64,000 nt of DNA from Streptomyces sp. NBC_01454 (GCF_036227565.1 NZ_CP109461.1:496001-560000), one strand, 5' to 3'. Positions 33,207 to 42,596 are shown, counted from the first letter of the stretch. Numbers and translations are program-made. The notes: a model not told the origin generated them from the letters alone.

Positions 33207-33490
33207 CAACTGGTCTCCGCCGCAAAATACTTCGCGGCCCTCCGCAGGATCTCCCGCTCGAGCTCGAGTTCCTTCACCCGCGCCCTCAGCTGCCGGTTCT
33301 CCTTCTCCATCGCGGTGGCCTCCACCGCCCCGGGCCGGGCGGCCTGCTCGGCATCCCGCACCCACGTGCGGAGCGTCTCGTGGTTGACGCCCAGGTCCTT
33401 GGCCACCGACGCGTACGTCCCACCCGGGCTCGAGTGATACAGCGCGACGGCATCGGCCCGGAACTCAGGCGAGTACTTCGACGTCCCCAA
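33203..33490 (-). CDS. IS3-family transposase orfA
   Basis: The 95-residue protein has a helix-turn-helix (YSPEFRADAVALYHSSPGGTYASVAKDLGVNHETLRTWVRDAE) and a leucine-zipper-like C-terminus (ENRQLRARVKELELEREILRRAAKYF) used for multimerisation. It binds the IS ends with orfB. Confidence 0.9.
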   Translation of the reverse strand: MGTSKYSPEFRADAVALYHSSPGGTYASVAKDLGVNHETLRTWVRDAEQAARPGAVEATAMEKENRQLRARVKELELEREILRRAAKYFAAETSW

Positions 33491-33540
33491 CGGGAACTCC
33501 TGTCCTATGGATCATCACGATCCAATGATCAGGGTGTCCA

Positions 33541-33985
33541 CGCTCAAGGGGAAACGCCCGAGTTCGTGGCGGATACAGGCGAACGACCACGGCAGCCGCC
33601 ACGACAGCTGCCACCGCCCGCCGTCGTCTGCCAGGCAGGCGGGGCAGAACCGACTGCGCGAGCCGTAATACCGCCAGGCCGGGGGACGGTTCAGAGCGCG
33701 GTCGTCGGGCTGGATGGCCACGATGGGCCCATCGAAGCGATCGAGCGTCATCGTGTCCAAGGCCGTGGAGGCCAGGCCAGTGTGGCGGGAGAGGACATCC
33801 CGTTCGACGGGGGTAAGCCGCCGAACCATTAGCTTCAGATCTGTGCAGGACAAGCCGATGAATCGAGTGAATTCCCCACCGGTGACGGCCAATCGGCGAG
33901 CGTAGGCCTCCAGCCAGCTGTCCAGGGCCTCGCCCTCGACGGGGGCAACCCAGAGGGGGATGCGGTCTGGGGTCCACGTGGTCAT
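33541..33985 (-). pseudogene. tniQ: tniQ-like gene, N-terminal part
   Basis: The N-terminus shows TniQ family hallmarks: RIPLWVAPVEGEALDSWLEAYARRL, the Zn-binding RFCPACLADDGGRWQLSWRLPWSFACIRH, with CxxC and CxxH. The frame is interrupted after FPLSV by the IS3-type element. TniQ proteins help select target sites for Tn7/Tn5053-like transposons. Its ATG overlaps the stop of the upstream gene by 4 bases, so the two formed an operon. No TniA transposase or TniB ATPase is seen. Confidence 0.78.
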
Positions 33986-34843
33986 GCCGACTTCCGGCGG
34001 ACAGCAGGCGGACTGGAGGGGCGGGTGGTCAGCAGCCCGGCCTCGATCTCGGCTTCATCGGCCATGTACTGGGCCGCCCGGGCCCATACGTACAGGCCAG
34101 CCTGGGAGATCGGCAGTGGCGGCACGCCGTGCGCGCCGCCACCACGGTCGGCGGAGATGAGTCCTCCGACAACGTCGCCGAATAGGTCTGCGGGGATGCC
34201 GTAGATCAGGATGAGTTTGCGGGCCCGGCGGAGGAAGTCGGGATCCTCCAAGAAGTCCTTCCCCATTCCGGACAGCATGCCAACGATCGTGCTCAGTCCC
34301 CGCATAACCTGCGTGATGCCCAGCGGGTGGCCTATCTGAGCGGCGAGATGCCCAGATAGATCGGGCACGACACCTGCGAACGGCTCGTGGGGATCTGGGC
34401 GATCCGTGTATTGCAGAAGCGACAGCAGTTCGAAGGCGCAGTCGAGATCTCCGAACCGGCTGTGGGCTTGCGCCTCATGGGGGCAGGATGGCTGCAGTCG
34501 CACTTGTGCCAGCGCAACCTCCTGGGCCAGGGCATTCACGTCGAAAGACGCGGGAGGCGAGGCCACTGCGGCCGTCCGGGCCGCAAGCTGCCGCACGTCC
34601 TCCAGCCACGGCTCGACGAGATCCAGGGTGCGATCGAGGCGGTAGCCCGCCCGCAGTTCGCTCGCCCACACGATTTCGTCGGCCATATGCCGCCACCGGG
34701 CAGAGGGCAGGCCGGCTTCCCCTATGAGGGGGGAGTCGTGAATGCTCCTGATGATCACGTGCTGCGAGGCCAGCACTTCCCCAAGGGCGGAGAGGACCGG
34801 GTCTTCGGGGATCGTCTGCTCCGCGTACCGCGCGATCTCTTTA

Positions 34844-36011
34844 CTGACTTCAGCTCGTCAGGGTGATTTTTCGTGAAGTCTCTGATGGGGCTGGACTGTC
34901 GTCTGTATCCCGTGGTGTATGAGGTATGCAGATGGGGGTGGGCTGAGTCCTGGGGGGCGTCGGCGCCGGGAGTCGGTTCGGATGCGGGCGGTCGAGCTGT
35001 TCGAGCAGAAGATCAAGCCGCCGGATGTCGCCCGGCGGCTGCGGGTGAGTCGGAAGTCGGCTTATGAATGGCACCGGCTGTGGCGGGACGGCGGGGCCAA
35101 GGCTCTGGCCTCACGTGGACCGAGTGGATCACGGTGTCGGTTGTCGCCACGCTGCCTGGAAAAGCTGGCCGCGTGCCTCGATGAGGGACCTGCCGCGCAC
35201 GGCTGGGTGGAAGACCAGGTGTGGACCGCGGCGAGGGTGGCCACACTGATCGGCAGGAAGTTCCACGTCTCCTACAGCGTGTCCGGGGCCACGAGGCTGA
35301 TGCACCGCCTCGGCTTTTCCCCGCAGGTCCCCGCACGACGGGTCGCCGAGCGCGACGAGCAGGCCGTGACGACCTGGAAGGAGGCGACCTGGCGGGAGGT
35401 AAAAGGGCACGGGCGGCCTGCGGGGGTTACATCTGCTTCGAGGACGAAGCCGGCTTCACCCGACGGCCGCCCCGCGGACGGACTTGGGGCCGCCGCGGCC
35501 ACACCCCGGTCGTGACGGTCAGCGGACGCCGCTCCGGACGGCTCTCCGTGGCCGGGCTGATCGCGATGCGGCCCGGCTCCCGGACCCGACTGTGCCACCG
35601 CCTGCGGACCCACCCCGCCGGCGGTGGCACGCGCCGCAGCATGGGCGAGCGGGACTTCATCGCGCTCGTCGACGGAGTTCATCAGCTGGTCAGAGCGCCG
35701 ATCGTACTGGTGTGGGACCGGTTGAACACCCATGTCTCCCACAGGATGCGCGACCTCGTCGCCGAGCGAGCATGGCTGACGGTGTTCCTGCTCCCCGCCT
35801 ACTCGCCGGACCTCAACCCCGTCGAATGGGTGTGGGCACACGTCAAACGCAGCCTCGCCAACCTCGCCGTCATGGCCCTCGACCGGCTCGAAACCCTCGT
35901 CCGCAACCGACTCAAACGCCTCCAGTACCGCCCTCACATCCTCGACGGCTTCATAGCCGGCACCGGCCTCGCCCTCGACAGCCCAACGCCACCCTGACGA
36001 GCCGAAGTCAG
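34844..36011 (+). mobile_element. IS630-family insertion sequence
   Basis: The ends are near-identical inverted repeats (CTGACTTCAGCTCGTCAGGG on the left, CTGACTTCGGCTCGTCAGGG read inward on the right), flanked by a TA dinucleotide on each side (34842-34843 and 36012-36013). TA duplication is diagnostic for IS630/Tc1 elements. Confidence 0.9.
34919..35997 (+). CDS. IS630-family transposase in two frames (-1 frameshift)
   Basis: The first frame (34919-35515) holds the helix-turn-helix part (RMRAVELFEQKIKPPDVARRLRVSRKSAYEWHRLW...GATRLMHRLGFSPQVPARRV). The catalytic part is in the -1 frame, ending at 35997: D in CFEDEAGFTRRPPRG, D in LVWDRLNTHVS, E in YSPDLNPVEWVWAHVK. The switch must occur near 35400-35430, where GGTAAAAGGG and GCGGGGG runs occur. 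IS630 members often use programmed -1 frameshifting, so it may be functional; a plain mutation is the alternative. Confidence 0.85.
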
Positions 36012-36941
36012 TAACCGCGCTCACCAAAAGGAGTGCGTCACGCAGGCGGCGAAGCGTATCGATACCGCAGCGGTCCACTTGCTCGTGCTCGGCGGCCTGC
36101 CGTTCCGCAGCCGTGGAGCGCGGAGCCGACAACCCGTGCGTCTGGCCGCTGACGCTGTCACGCCGGAGCCGGTCGTTCATCTGCACGACGGTCCCAAACC
36201 CCTTGATGACCGTCTGCTCGCCGAGCTCGACGCTGAAGCGGTATGCCGAGCCCTCTGTCCAGGCATCCTCCCCCACGGCTTCGACACCGAGCACATCAGC
36301 GACCGCGCAGGTCACCAGTGCGGCAGCGTACTTCTTGAGATTCGTACCTGGCCTGGCCATGCGGACCTTGCGACGGATCTCGGGATCACGTTGCGCGGCT
36401 GAGGAGGCTGCGTCGAGGGCTGCCTCCGGGGATCCAGCGGAAGCGACGGTCTTCGCGATCCGCTTGCAGGTTCCACCACCACGTTCTCGCACAATGTGCC
36501 AGTGCAGAGCCCTCTTCACCCCGACCTCCGGCAGGGGCACCTCTGGCCGGGTGGCGAAGAGTTCCAATACGCACTCAGCACGGCTTCTTCCGGGGCGCAT
36601 TGCGTCACCCAGTGCCCTCGCGATCGGCACCGCGTCCGGATGCGCCCACGATGTGGAACCAGGGCCTTGACCAAGTCCTCGGCGCCTGTTCCCGGGAATC
36701 GCCCCGTCTCCGCGGTAGCGCCGGAGCTGGTGGAGTGTCATGGCCTCGCCCAGTTCCTGAAGGATCCGGGTCTCCTCCTTGCTGGGGCCAGCATCCGTCA
36801 TGGACCCACTTTAGAACTGCGCAACCAGAACCGGAGTTGGCATGCCGGCGGACTGGCCTACTGGATACGCATCGCAGCGGCCGTTCGTCGAACGAGCTGC
36901 CCTGCGTGCTCATTTGCCGCCGGAAAGCAGAAAGGGATGCC

Positions 36942-37079
36942 TTGATCAAGCCACCCACATCATTGATCGCGGACCAAATCAACCGGTTCGCCCACTTTGC
37001 CGCCCGTCACGCTGTCGCTGGCTTCTTTGGTGGCCTGGGCACCGGGATGGCGGTCTTCTTCCTCCAACGTCTCTTGTGA
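36942..37079 (+). CDS. Possible small membrane peptide
   Basis: A 45-residue frame from a TTG with AAAGGGA upstream: helical start (IKPPTSLIADQINRFAHFAARH) then a hydrophobic segment (AVAGFFGGLGTGMAVFFLQRLL). A strong hairpin 17 bases after the stop supports expression. The start codon and existence are tentative. Confidence 0.35.
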   Translation: MIKPPTSLIADQINRFAHFAARHAVAGFFGGLGTGMAVFFLQRLL

Positions 37080-37095
37080 CATCGGTAGGCAGCGC

Positions 37096-37118
37096 CGGGC
37101 AGCCGCGTCGGCTGCCCG
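37096..37118. terminator. Perfect hairpin
   Basis: CGGGCAGCCG-CGT-CGGCTGCCCG, a 10-bp stem with a 3-base loop, no T-run. It may terminate the small peptide gene upstream. Confidence 0.6.
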
Positions 37119-37727
37119 GTTGCCCAAACAAGCACTCGTTTCGAGCACGCCCAGGGCAGCCATGGGTCGGTATCGCGAGACGCTGGCGCGGCTCGATCGC
37201 CGTGCTGTACCTGCGCAGGTTCATGCATTCTCCACAGCGGAACGTACGCCGTCGCCGTCCGCGACCCGAGGGACGGGAACGGTCGCCGCGGTGAAGTAGA
37301 GGCGGGTGTCCATGTCGGGGTACACCTCACCGTAGGGCCGGACGTGCGACCAGAACAGCCGGGCCAGGCCGCACCGTGCGGCGGGCGTGAGGTGCTGGCA
37401 CATGCCTAACTTGCCTTACCCCTCGGGGCTTCGCGGCCGGTGCGGATCACCGGCCATGGACGCGGCGGAGGTAGGCGAGCAGAGCCGATCCACGACAACA
37501 GGTATCTGGTGGCCGAGCGTATCTATCTTCAAGAAGTCGACCCGTTGCCAATGATGGTTGTTGTCATCGACAACTCGGCTCCGCGCGACCGTAGGTCGTG
37601 ACACCGCCCGGTGAGACCAGCAGCGAATTCAACAAGACGCCCTAAGAAAGAGGCGGGGACACGTGAGACGGGACAACACTGAACAGTTCACTGCGCTACT
37701 GAACTCTTTCCTGCGCTAATGAACTAT
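37119..37727. other. Intergenic stretch without a convincing gene
   Basis: Only short frames are present. A 60-residue minus-strand frame at 37221-37403 (VRPYGEVYPDMDTRLYFTAATVPVPRV) has a protein-like core and may be a gene remnant, but nothing identifies it. Confidence 0.4.
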
Positions 37728-38786
37728 TCACTGCCGTTCAACACCGGGGCTGGCGGCGGTCACCGTGGCGCTCCAGGAGCACCCGTACTGGCTCTTGTAC
37801 GAGACCTGGCCAGGGTCACTGCGCGTCCGGCCCAGGTCGAGGAAGTCGAAGTGGGCCGCTGCCAGATCAGCCGCCAGTCGTCTGTGCAGCGCGTGGCCTG
37901 GGGCCAGCTCGGCGATGGCGGGGTCCATGGCCGGCAGGAGCGAGTAGCACGTGCGGCCCCGGTACAGGCACACCGCTGCCGCGACCGCCACGCCGTCCAG
38001 CTTCAGGGTGGCGACGAACGCCTGGTCGGGCCCGCACCGACGCAGCACCTCCAGCAGACCGTCCAGCTCGGTGTCGACCCGGACCGGGTGGCGAGCCCAG
38101 CGTCGACGATGTAGGTGCAGGGCGTCGGCGTACCCCAGGGCCAGGTCGTCCGTGGTGCGGCTGCGGCTGTACTCCACGCGCCCGTCGGCCTCCAGGGCGG
38201 TCCACGTGCGCTCGCGTCGGATGTGCTCGCGTCGCGTGGCGCGGCTCATCGCCTCGTACTCCACGGGGAGAGGGACCTGTGCGCACAGCACGGTGCTGTG
38301 CCGCCAGCCCGGCTCTTCGGACAGCATGCGGCCCAGGCAGGTGCCCAAGGGGACGTCCGGCATCACCACGGCCGCCCCGTCCTCGGCCCACTGCGCCAGG
38401 CGCTGCATCAGCGCGCACACCACGTGAGGAGTTGAGGCGCCCTGCCGCACGACGCGTACGTACTCAGATACCGGCGAGCCCAGAGGCGAAATCTTGATCT
38501 GCCCTTGTGAGTTCGAGGTCCGCGCGAGGGCCAGCGCGGCCACCGGCCGGTCGGGCGCGTGCCCGGCAACGAGGACAATGGGGATGCTGTCGCGGCGCTG
38601 CGCTGCCCAGCCTCGCAGCCACGTGGAGCTCTGATAGGGCGTGGCGTCCGGGTCTTGGGCGTAGAGGGCAGGCCACTGGACGGCAAGGAAACCTAGTGCT
38701 TCTGGGCCTTCGAGCATGCGCACCGTGAGGGTGTCGCGCCAGGGCAGCGGATGGAACTGTGCGGGGGGAGCTGCGCGTTGAGTCAT
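37728..38786 (-). CDS. GNAT N-acetyltransferase, BcsL/CelD-like (FemAB fold)
   Basis: From the ATG at 38786 the protein has 352 residues. The C-terminal half shows the Acetyltransf_6 pattern: SRATRREHIRRERTWTALEADG, ALHLHRRRW, a core AFVATLKLDGVAVAAAVCLYRGRTCYSLLPAMDP, then LAPGHALHRRLAADLAAAHFDFLDLGRTRSD and YKSQYG. Such proteins acylate polysaccharide or peptide substrates in cell-wall or exopolysaccharide biosynthesis. It stands alone between two non-coding stretches; substrate unknown. Confidence 0.8.
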   Translation of the reverse strand: MTQRAAPPAQFHPLPWRDTLTVRMLEGPEALGFLAVQWPALYAQDPDATPYQSSTWLRGWAAQRRDSIPIVLVAGHAPDRPVAALALARTSNSQGQIKISPLGSPVSEYVRVVRQGASTPHVVCALMQRLAQWAEDGAAVVMPDVPLGTCLGRMLSEEPGWRHSTVLCAQVPLPVEYEAMSRATRREHIRRERTWTALEADGRVEYSRSRTTDDLALGYADALHLHRRRWARHPVRVDTELDGLLEVLRRCGPDQAFVATLKLDGVAVAAAVCLYRGRTCYSLLPAMDPAIAELAPGHALHRRLAADLAAAHFDFLDLGRTRSDPGQVSYKSQYGCSWSATVTAASPGVERQ

Positions 38787-38880
38787 GAGATCCCTGATTT
38801 CCACGAGCAGAAGTTGGTGCCGGCCTTCAGCGCTGCCGCGAACCGGGCGCCCGTCTCTCGTTGAACCGTGAGGTGGAATT

Positions 38881-38961
38881 GGGGGTGCCGCCACCGACGC
38901 CCATGCGGTGGCGGCACCCCCCGGAGGGCCGAGGCCGCCGGGGGAGCGGGGGGCCTCGGCC
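38881..38961. terminator. Two tandem hairpins
   Basis: The first is a perfect 15-bp stem (GGGGGTGCCGCCACC with GGTGGCGGCACCCCC, 38881-38921, 11-base loop). The second is GGCCGAGGCC with GGCCTCGGCC (38927-38961). They lie between the SH3 gene and the GNAT gene, both on the minus strand, and would end transcription of the former. Confidence 0.7.
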
Positions 38962-39150
38962 AGATCTGGCGAGTCAGCGGATAGGGGGAGTGCCGTACAG
39001 CTGCCACGTCCGTCCACTGGCGGCCGGTTAGGTGGAGTCACTCGCATTGACTCCGGTGTGCCGTGCGCGACAGCAGATCGATAGGGCTGAAAGCGCGACC
39101 GGCGCCGCCCGACGGAGGGTTGTCGAGCTGGTGGCCTGGCCGCGAGGCGG

Positions 39151-39501
39151 CTAGTGGTGGTTGAGAACCACGGAGTGGTGCACCCATCCCCACTGACCGC
39201 GATGTGCCCCGCTGAGAGCCTTGCCGTAGTACCAGTTGGAGGTGGTGGCACAGGTGACCTGCACGCGGTCGCCATCGTGGAGCAGCCCGAGGCTGGTGGA
39301 GTGGGTAGACGGGCCGGTCCGGAAGTTCGCTGCGGAGGCGTCAATCCAGGCCCAGAACGAGGTCTTGTCGCACGCGGCGGAGGCGGACGGGCGTGAGGCG
39401 GCGTTCGCTGCGGGGGCCTGGATGGAGGCTGCTCCTCCGAGCAGCGTGAAGGCGATGGCGCCGGTGGCCGCTGCGCGACCCATACGGGCTGACTTGAGCA
39501 T
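39151..39501 (-). CDS. Secreted SH3-domain protein
   Basis: From the ATG at 39501, with an AGGAAAGGAA ribosome site, the protein has 116 residues. It has a Sec signal peptide (positive start, AAATGAIAFTLLGGAASIQAPAANA) and one bacterial SH3 domain (ANFRTGPSTHSTSLGLLHDGDRVQVTC...WYYGKAL...GWVHHSVVLNHH). Two cysteines may form a disulphide. SH3b domains often bind cell-wall peptides. No catalytic domain is present. Confidence 0.85.
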   Translation of the reverse strand: MLKSARMGRAAATGAIAFTLLGGAASIQAPAANAASRPSASAACDKTSFWAWIDASAANFRTGPSTHSTSLGLLHDGDRVQVTCATTSNWYYGKALSGAHRGQWGWVHHSVVLNHH

Positions 39502-40209
39502 GACAGTTCCTTTCCTGTGGTGGATTACAGCTGGCGGAGCCAGCCGGAAGTCTTTGGTGGGTCGGACCGCAGCACGGATGCGCAGTCCTCCTAGCCGGCC
39601 TCCCAAGCTCAGAAGGAAGCGGCCTGGGCAGACGTGGACGCATGGGCCGGCTTCGCGCCGGCGGTTTTACGCGGCCTTCCTCCGGCGTGCGGCCGGGGCC
39701 TGAGTTTCGGTCGTCATGGCGTCGCGCCGTAATGCGATGGATGCAGCGGCAGCGGCTCCGACCTGAATGGCCTCCATCGGAATCGGACGAAGCGAGACTG
39801 CGCGAGACGCGGCGGTGGAGACTCGCACTCGACTCGGCAAGGAGGCGTGCTCGGTCACGACCGCGCCGCAGTTAGCGGAAGAGTCGCGCCTGAACATGTT
39901 GCCCGCCTTGTATAGAGTGAACCGAGCGCCTATTGCCACCCCATTGAAACACGAGTCGGAATGCCATTCAATAGATAGTCGACTGCGACTCAATGGGCGC
40001 CGCTGCGCGGGACATGCGCAGAACTGGCTGCGGCGACAAGACCGACCTGAGCTTCTTCGCCAAGCTGCGCCTCTTGTGGCACCCACCCTCAATCCGAGGG
40101 GGCGCGGAGGCTACGACTCCCGGAATCTGTCGTGCGTCTATGTGGCGATGGCCGAAAGCTATGTGACAACCCACCTGGGGGCCGCACCGAGCGCGCCTAT
40201 GATCGATGC
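39502..40209. other. Divergent intergenic region
   Basis: No convincing gene. It holds the promoters of the SH3 gene (-) and the XRE gene (+), and a locally AT-richer stretch at about 39900-40000 unlike the surrounding sequence. A 36-codon minus-strand frame at 39667-39777 (ending MTTETQAPAARRRKAA) is a weak candidate. Confidence 0.4.
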
Positions 40210-40803
40210 ATGCCGTCGCCCCTTCCCACGTCCCTTGCTGTGTCCGACGCCATCACCCACTACCGCCAGCTGCGCGAGCTGACCGTCGACGAGCTGGCCT
40301 ATGTGCTCCGGATGCTCGATCACCCGATCTCGGCCGACGCCCTCGCGGAGATGGAGCGATGCGCTCGTCCTGTGACCGTCGATGACCTCGTCGCGATCTC
40401 CTATGCGCTCGACACGACCCCCGCGATGCTGCTGTCGCACATCCCCATCGACATGCCGGAACCCGAGGGACCCCTTGCCACCGGGCTCCCCGGCGACGTC
40501 GACCAGGTCGAGCTCCGCGCCTGGCTCGAAGGAAAGACCACGCTCGACCGCGAGTCGCGTGTGGGCTGGTGGGAAGAGCGGGTCGCCCGCCTCAGGGTTC
40601 GGTCGGCGCACCACGAGGAGCAACTGCAGGGTGCGTACGCGGAGCTGCGCGAGCTCGGTGACCTAGCGCTCCAGGAAGCAGACGCCCCGCCGGTGCAGCG
40701 TCTTCAGTGGCGCATCCAGGACGGCGAGCACGCGCTCAACCAGTCCGAAGTCGCACTGGCGCTGACTGAGCATCGACTCGACAACCTCCGAGAAGACGCC
40801 TGA
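40210..40803 (+). CDS. XRE-like helix-turn-helix regulator with coiled-coil tail
   Basis: From the ATG at 40210 the protein has 197 residues. The N-terminal domain (DAITHYRQLRELTVDELAYVLRMLDHPISADALAEMERCARPVTVDDLVAISYALDTTPAMLL) has the spacing of a Cro/CI-type HTH. The C-terminal half is highly charged and helical (HHEEQLQGAYAELRELG...LNQSEVALALTEHRLDNLRED), likely for dimerisation. It precedes a plasmid-type membrane and lipoprotein gene set and may regulate it. Confidence 0.72.
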   Translation: MPSPLPTSLAVSDAITHYRQLRELTVDELAYVLRMLDHPISADALAEMERCARPVTVDDLVAISYALDTTPAMLLSHIPIDMPEPEGPLATGLPGDVDQVELRAWLEGKTTLDRESRVGWWEERVARLRVRSAHHEEQLQGAYAELRELGDLALQEADAPPVQRLQWRIQDGEHALNQSEVALALTEHRLDNLREDA

Positions 40804-40817
40804 CAGCTGAGTCCTGG

Positions 40818-40855
40818 CCAGTCAAAGTCGCCTATTGATGGGCGACTTTGACTGG
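40818..40855. terminator. Rho-independent terminator after the XRE gene
   Basis: CCAGTCAAAGTCGCC pairs perfectly with GGCGACTTTGACTGG (15 bp, 8-base loop) and is followed by TTTTC, 14 bases after the stop codon. Confidence 0.85.
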
Positions 40856-40871
40856 TTTTCTGTCGTTAAGG

Positions 40872-40943
40872 TGGTACATCTGGTACATCAATCTGCGATA
40901 CTGATAGTGCACTTGCGAATGGCTTCGCAAGTGCTGATGTACG
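40872..40943. promoter_or_regulatory. GTACATC repeats and hairpin upstream of a membrane-protein gene
   Basis: GGTACATC occurs twice in tandem (40873-40880 and 40882-40889) and once inverted (TGATGTAC, about 40935-40942). Between them lies a perfect 9-bp hairpin, CACTTGCGA-atggct-TCGCAAGTG (40910-40933). The layout suggests an operator controlling the gene at 41122, perhaps bound by the XRE protein upstream. Confidence 0.55.
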
Positions 40944-41121
40944 AGAAGAAAGCTCGGAAATCGGTCAGGTGGTCCTCAAGGGGGCCAGCTTCGGATCCCG
41001 GGCGTGGTCGGGATCCGGGTCTCGGGGATGCAGTGTGGAACTGTGGAGCCGAGACGCTGGTCCCTGCAAAGAGGGCACCAACTGGACACGCAGGACTGAA
41101 CGAGAGGAAGCGGGGGCGATC

Positions 41122-41964
41122 ATGACTGAGGATCAGCCTCAGTTACCCGAGCAGCCGGCACAGGGCCATGCGACACCAACACAGGCCGTGCCGCCGCGAC
41201 CACAGCTTCCGCCCGTTGTCACGGTCGAGCAGTGGGGTGCCGAGTTCCAGCAGACGCATCATCGCGAGCCGACGATGTCCGAGTACCAGGCCGCCGTTCA
41301 TGCCGGACTGATCGCCCCCGAGCGCCGGCCTCGTGATCCGGCAATGCAGCAGATGGCCGACGGAGCCAGGCAAGTCGTCAACGGTGCCCGGGACTTCTTC
41401 AACACCAAGGTCGCGCCGGCCGTCGAGAACTCTGGAGCCAAGGAGTTCCTCAGCAACCGCGTTGCCCCGGCCGCGCAGAGCGCCGCGTGCTCGATGCAGC
41501 AGAGCACCTCGCCTCCGGGACTGGCCAAGCTGAGGGGGCTGGCCACCTTCATCCTTCCCGCCGCGGCATTCCTGGCGATCATCTCGCTGTTCATGCCGAT
41601 CGCTTCAGCCATGGGTTTCTCGGTCAACTACTTCAGCGACGAGGCCGGAGGTGAGGGTGGCTTCTTGCTCTTCATCATGCTCGTGGCCATCGCCGCTTCT
41701 GTCGTGGCAGTCATCCGCAAGGCGAACTGGTCCCGCATCACCGCCGGAGTCGTGGGCATCGTCGCCGGCCTGATCGGCATGATCGACGGCTTCGGGACCA
41801 TGAGCGCCGTTAGCGGCGCCCGCTACATCTCCGTCGGGGCGGGCGTGGTGCTCCTGGCGCTGCTGTCGGTCGTGATGCTGGCTGCTGCAGTCCTCATCCT
41901 GCTGTCGCCGCATCAGATGCCTACGATTCCGCCGATGTCATCAGCCCAGCCTCCACAGAGCTGA
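41122..41964 (+). CDS. Four-span membrane protein of unknown function
   Basis: From the ATG at 41122 the protein has 280 residues. The first 140 are soluble and proline-rich (PTQAVPPRPQLPPVVTVEQWGAEFQQTHHREPTMSEYQAAVHAG). They are followed by four hydrophobic segments (FILPAAAFLAIISLFMPIASAMG; FLLFIMLVAIAASVVAVI; ITAGVVGIVAGLIGMIDG; ISVGAGVVLLALLSVVMLAAAVLILL). No family recognised. The lipoprotein gene follows after 37 bases, so the two are likely co-transcribed. Confidence 0.7.
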   Translation: MTEDQPQLPEQPAQGHATPTQAVPPRPQLPPVVTVEQWGAEFQQTHHREPTMSEYQAAVHAGLIAPERRPRDPAMQQMADGARQVVNGARDFFNTKVAPAVENSGAKEFLSNRVAPAAQSAACSMQQSTSPPGLAKLRGLATFILPAAAFLAIISLFMPIASAMGFSVNYFSDEAGGEGGFLLFIMLVAIAASVVAVIRKANWSRITAGVVGIVAGLIGMIDGFGTMSAVSGARYISVGAGVVLLALLSVVMLAAAVLILLSPHQMPTIPPMSSAQPPQS

Positions 41965-42001
41965 CCCAAACCGACTTTCCAGAACGAACGAAGGAAACAT
42001 C

Positions 42002-42571
42002 ATGAACTCCACCAGGACCGCACGTGCGACGCGGACCAGGATCGCCGTGTCCGCCGCGGCCCTGGCCGCGGGTGCTCTCATGCTCACCGCCTGCAGCGGG
42101 AGCAGCGATGCTGCTTCCTCGCAGAGCCCCAGCAGCAGCCAGGCCTCCAGCTTCGACGGTGCCTACATCTCCATCACCGACGGGGCACGCGGCGGCGTCG
42201 CCACCATCGACGGCCACAAGATCACGTACATCAACGTCACCGCTGGCGACCAGCAGTGCCGGCTGACCACGAAGGCCCTCGACGACATCAAGCACGGCTC
42301 GATCGTCAAGGACGGCAAGACCGACAAGGGCCAGTACCAGGTCCTCTCGACCGGCACGATCAACGACAGCCGGACCAGCGTGCTCTGGGACGACGTCAAC
42401 GGCTCTGATCAGACGGGCACTGACCCGGGTTCCGGCTCGATCTCGATGTCGAACAGCATGATCACGCTCGGGTACACCTTCGCCTACTCGATCGACCAGG
42501 TCCAGCTCATCCCCGCCGACAGCGACCAGGCGAAGGCATTGCTGGCCAAGGACTGCAACCAGCACAGCTGA
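42002..42571 (+). CDS. Secreted lipoprotein of unknown function
   Basis: The 189-residue protein has a lipoprotein signal peptide (RTRIAVSAAALAAGALMLTACSGSS) with lipobox LTAC. A serine-rich linker follows, then a beta-rich domain (DGAYISITDGARGGVATIDGHKITYINVTAG...). The lipidated cysteine would tether it to the outer face of the membrane. A strong terminator follows 25 bases after the stop. Confidence 0.8.
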   Translation: MNSTRTARATRTRIAVSAAALAAGALMLTACSGSSDAASSQSPSSSQASSFDGAYISITDGARGGVATIDGHKITYINVTAGDQQCRLTTKALDDIKHGSIVKDGKTDKGQYQVLSTGTINDSRTSVLWDDVNGSDQTGTDPGSGSISMSNSMITLGYTFAYSIDQVQLIPADSDQAKALLAKDCNQHS

Positions 42572-42596
42572 TTGCCGCACCACCCAGACAGCACAG

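Larger units (their letters stand above)
32297..33540 (-). mobile_element. IS3-family insertion sequence
   Basis: The element is bounded by TGGACACC at 32297-32304 and its inverse GGTGTCCA at 33533-33540 and contains overlapping orfA and orfB. No clear target duplication is visible. It lies inside a tniQ-like gene. Confidence 0.82.
33982..36801 (-). pseudogene. Unknown tniQ-partner gene split by IS630 element
   Basis: The 5' part (36801 to about 36012) encodes about 263 residues (MTDAGPSKEETRILQELGEA...DTLRRLRDALLLVSAV). The 3' part (34843 to 33982) encodes about 285 residues (KEIARYAEQTIPEDPVLSAL...RRKSA). Deleting the IS630 and one TA copy joins AGCGCGGTT to AAAGAGATC in frame, giving one protein of about 550 residues. 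I see no Walker motif or known domain; the N-terminus (TLHQLRRYRGDGAIP) could bind DNA. Its stop overlaps tniQ, so a role in the same transposon is likely. Confidence 0.7.

Noticed and set aside
32297..33540. Target-site duplication of the IS3-type element
   Set aside because: The flanks (..GATCG / CGCTC..) share no clear 3-4 bp repeat, so none is claimed.
39667..39777. Short minus-strand frame ending TETQAPAARRRKAA
   Set aside because: Too short, low-complexity, no clear ribosome site; left unannotated.
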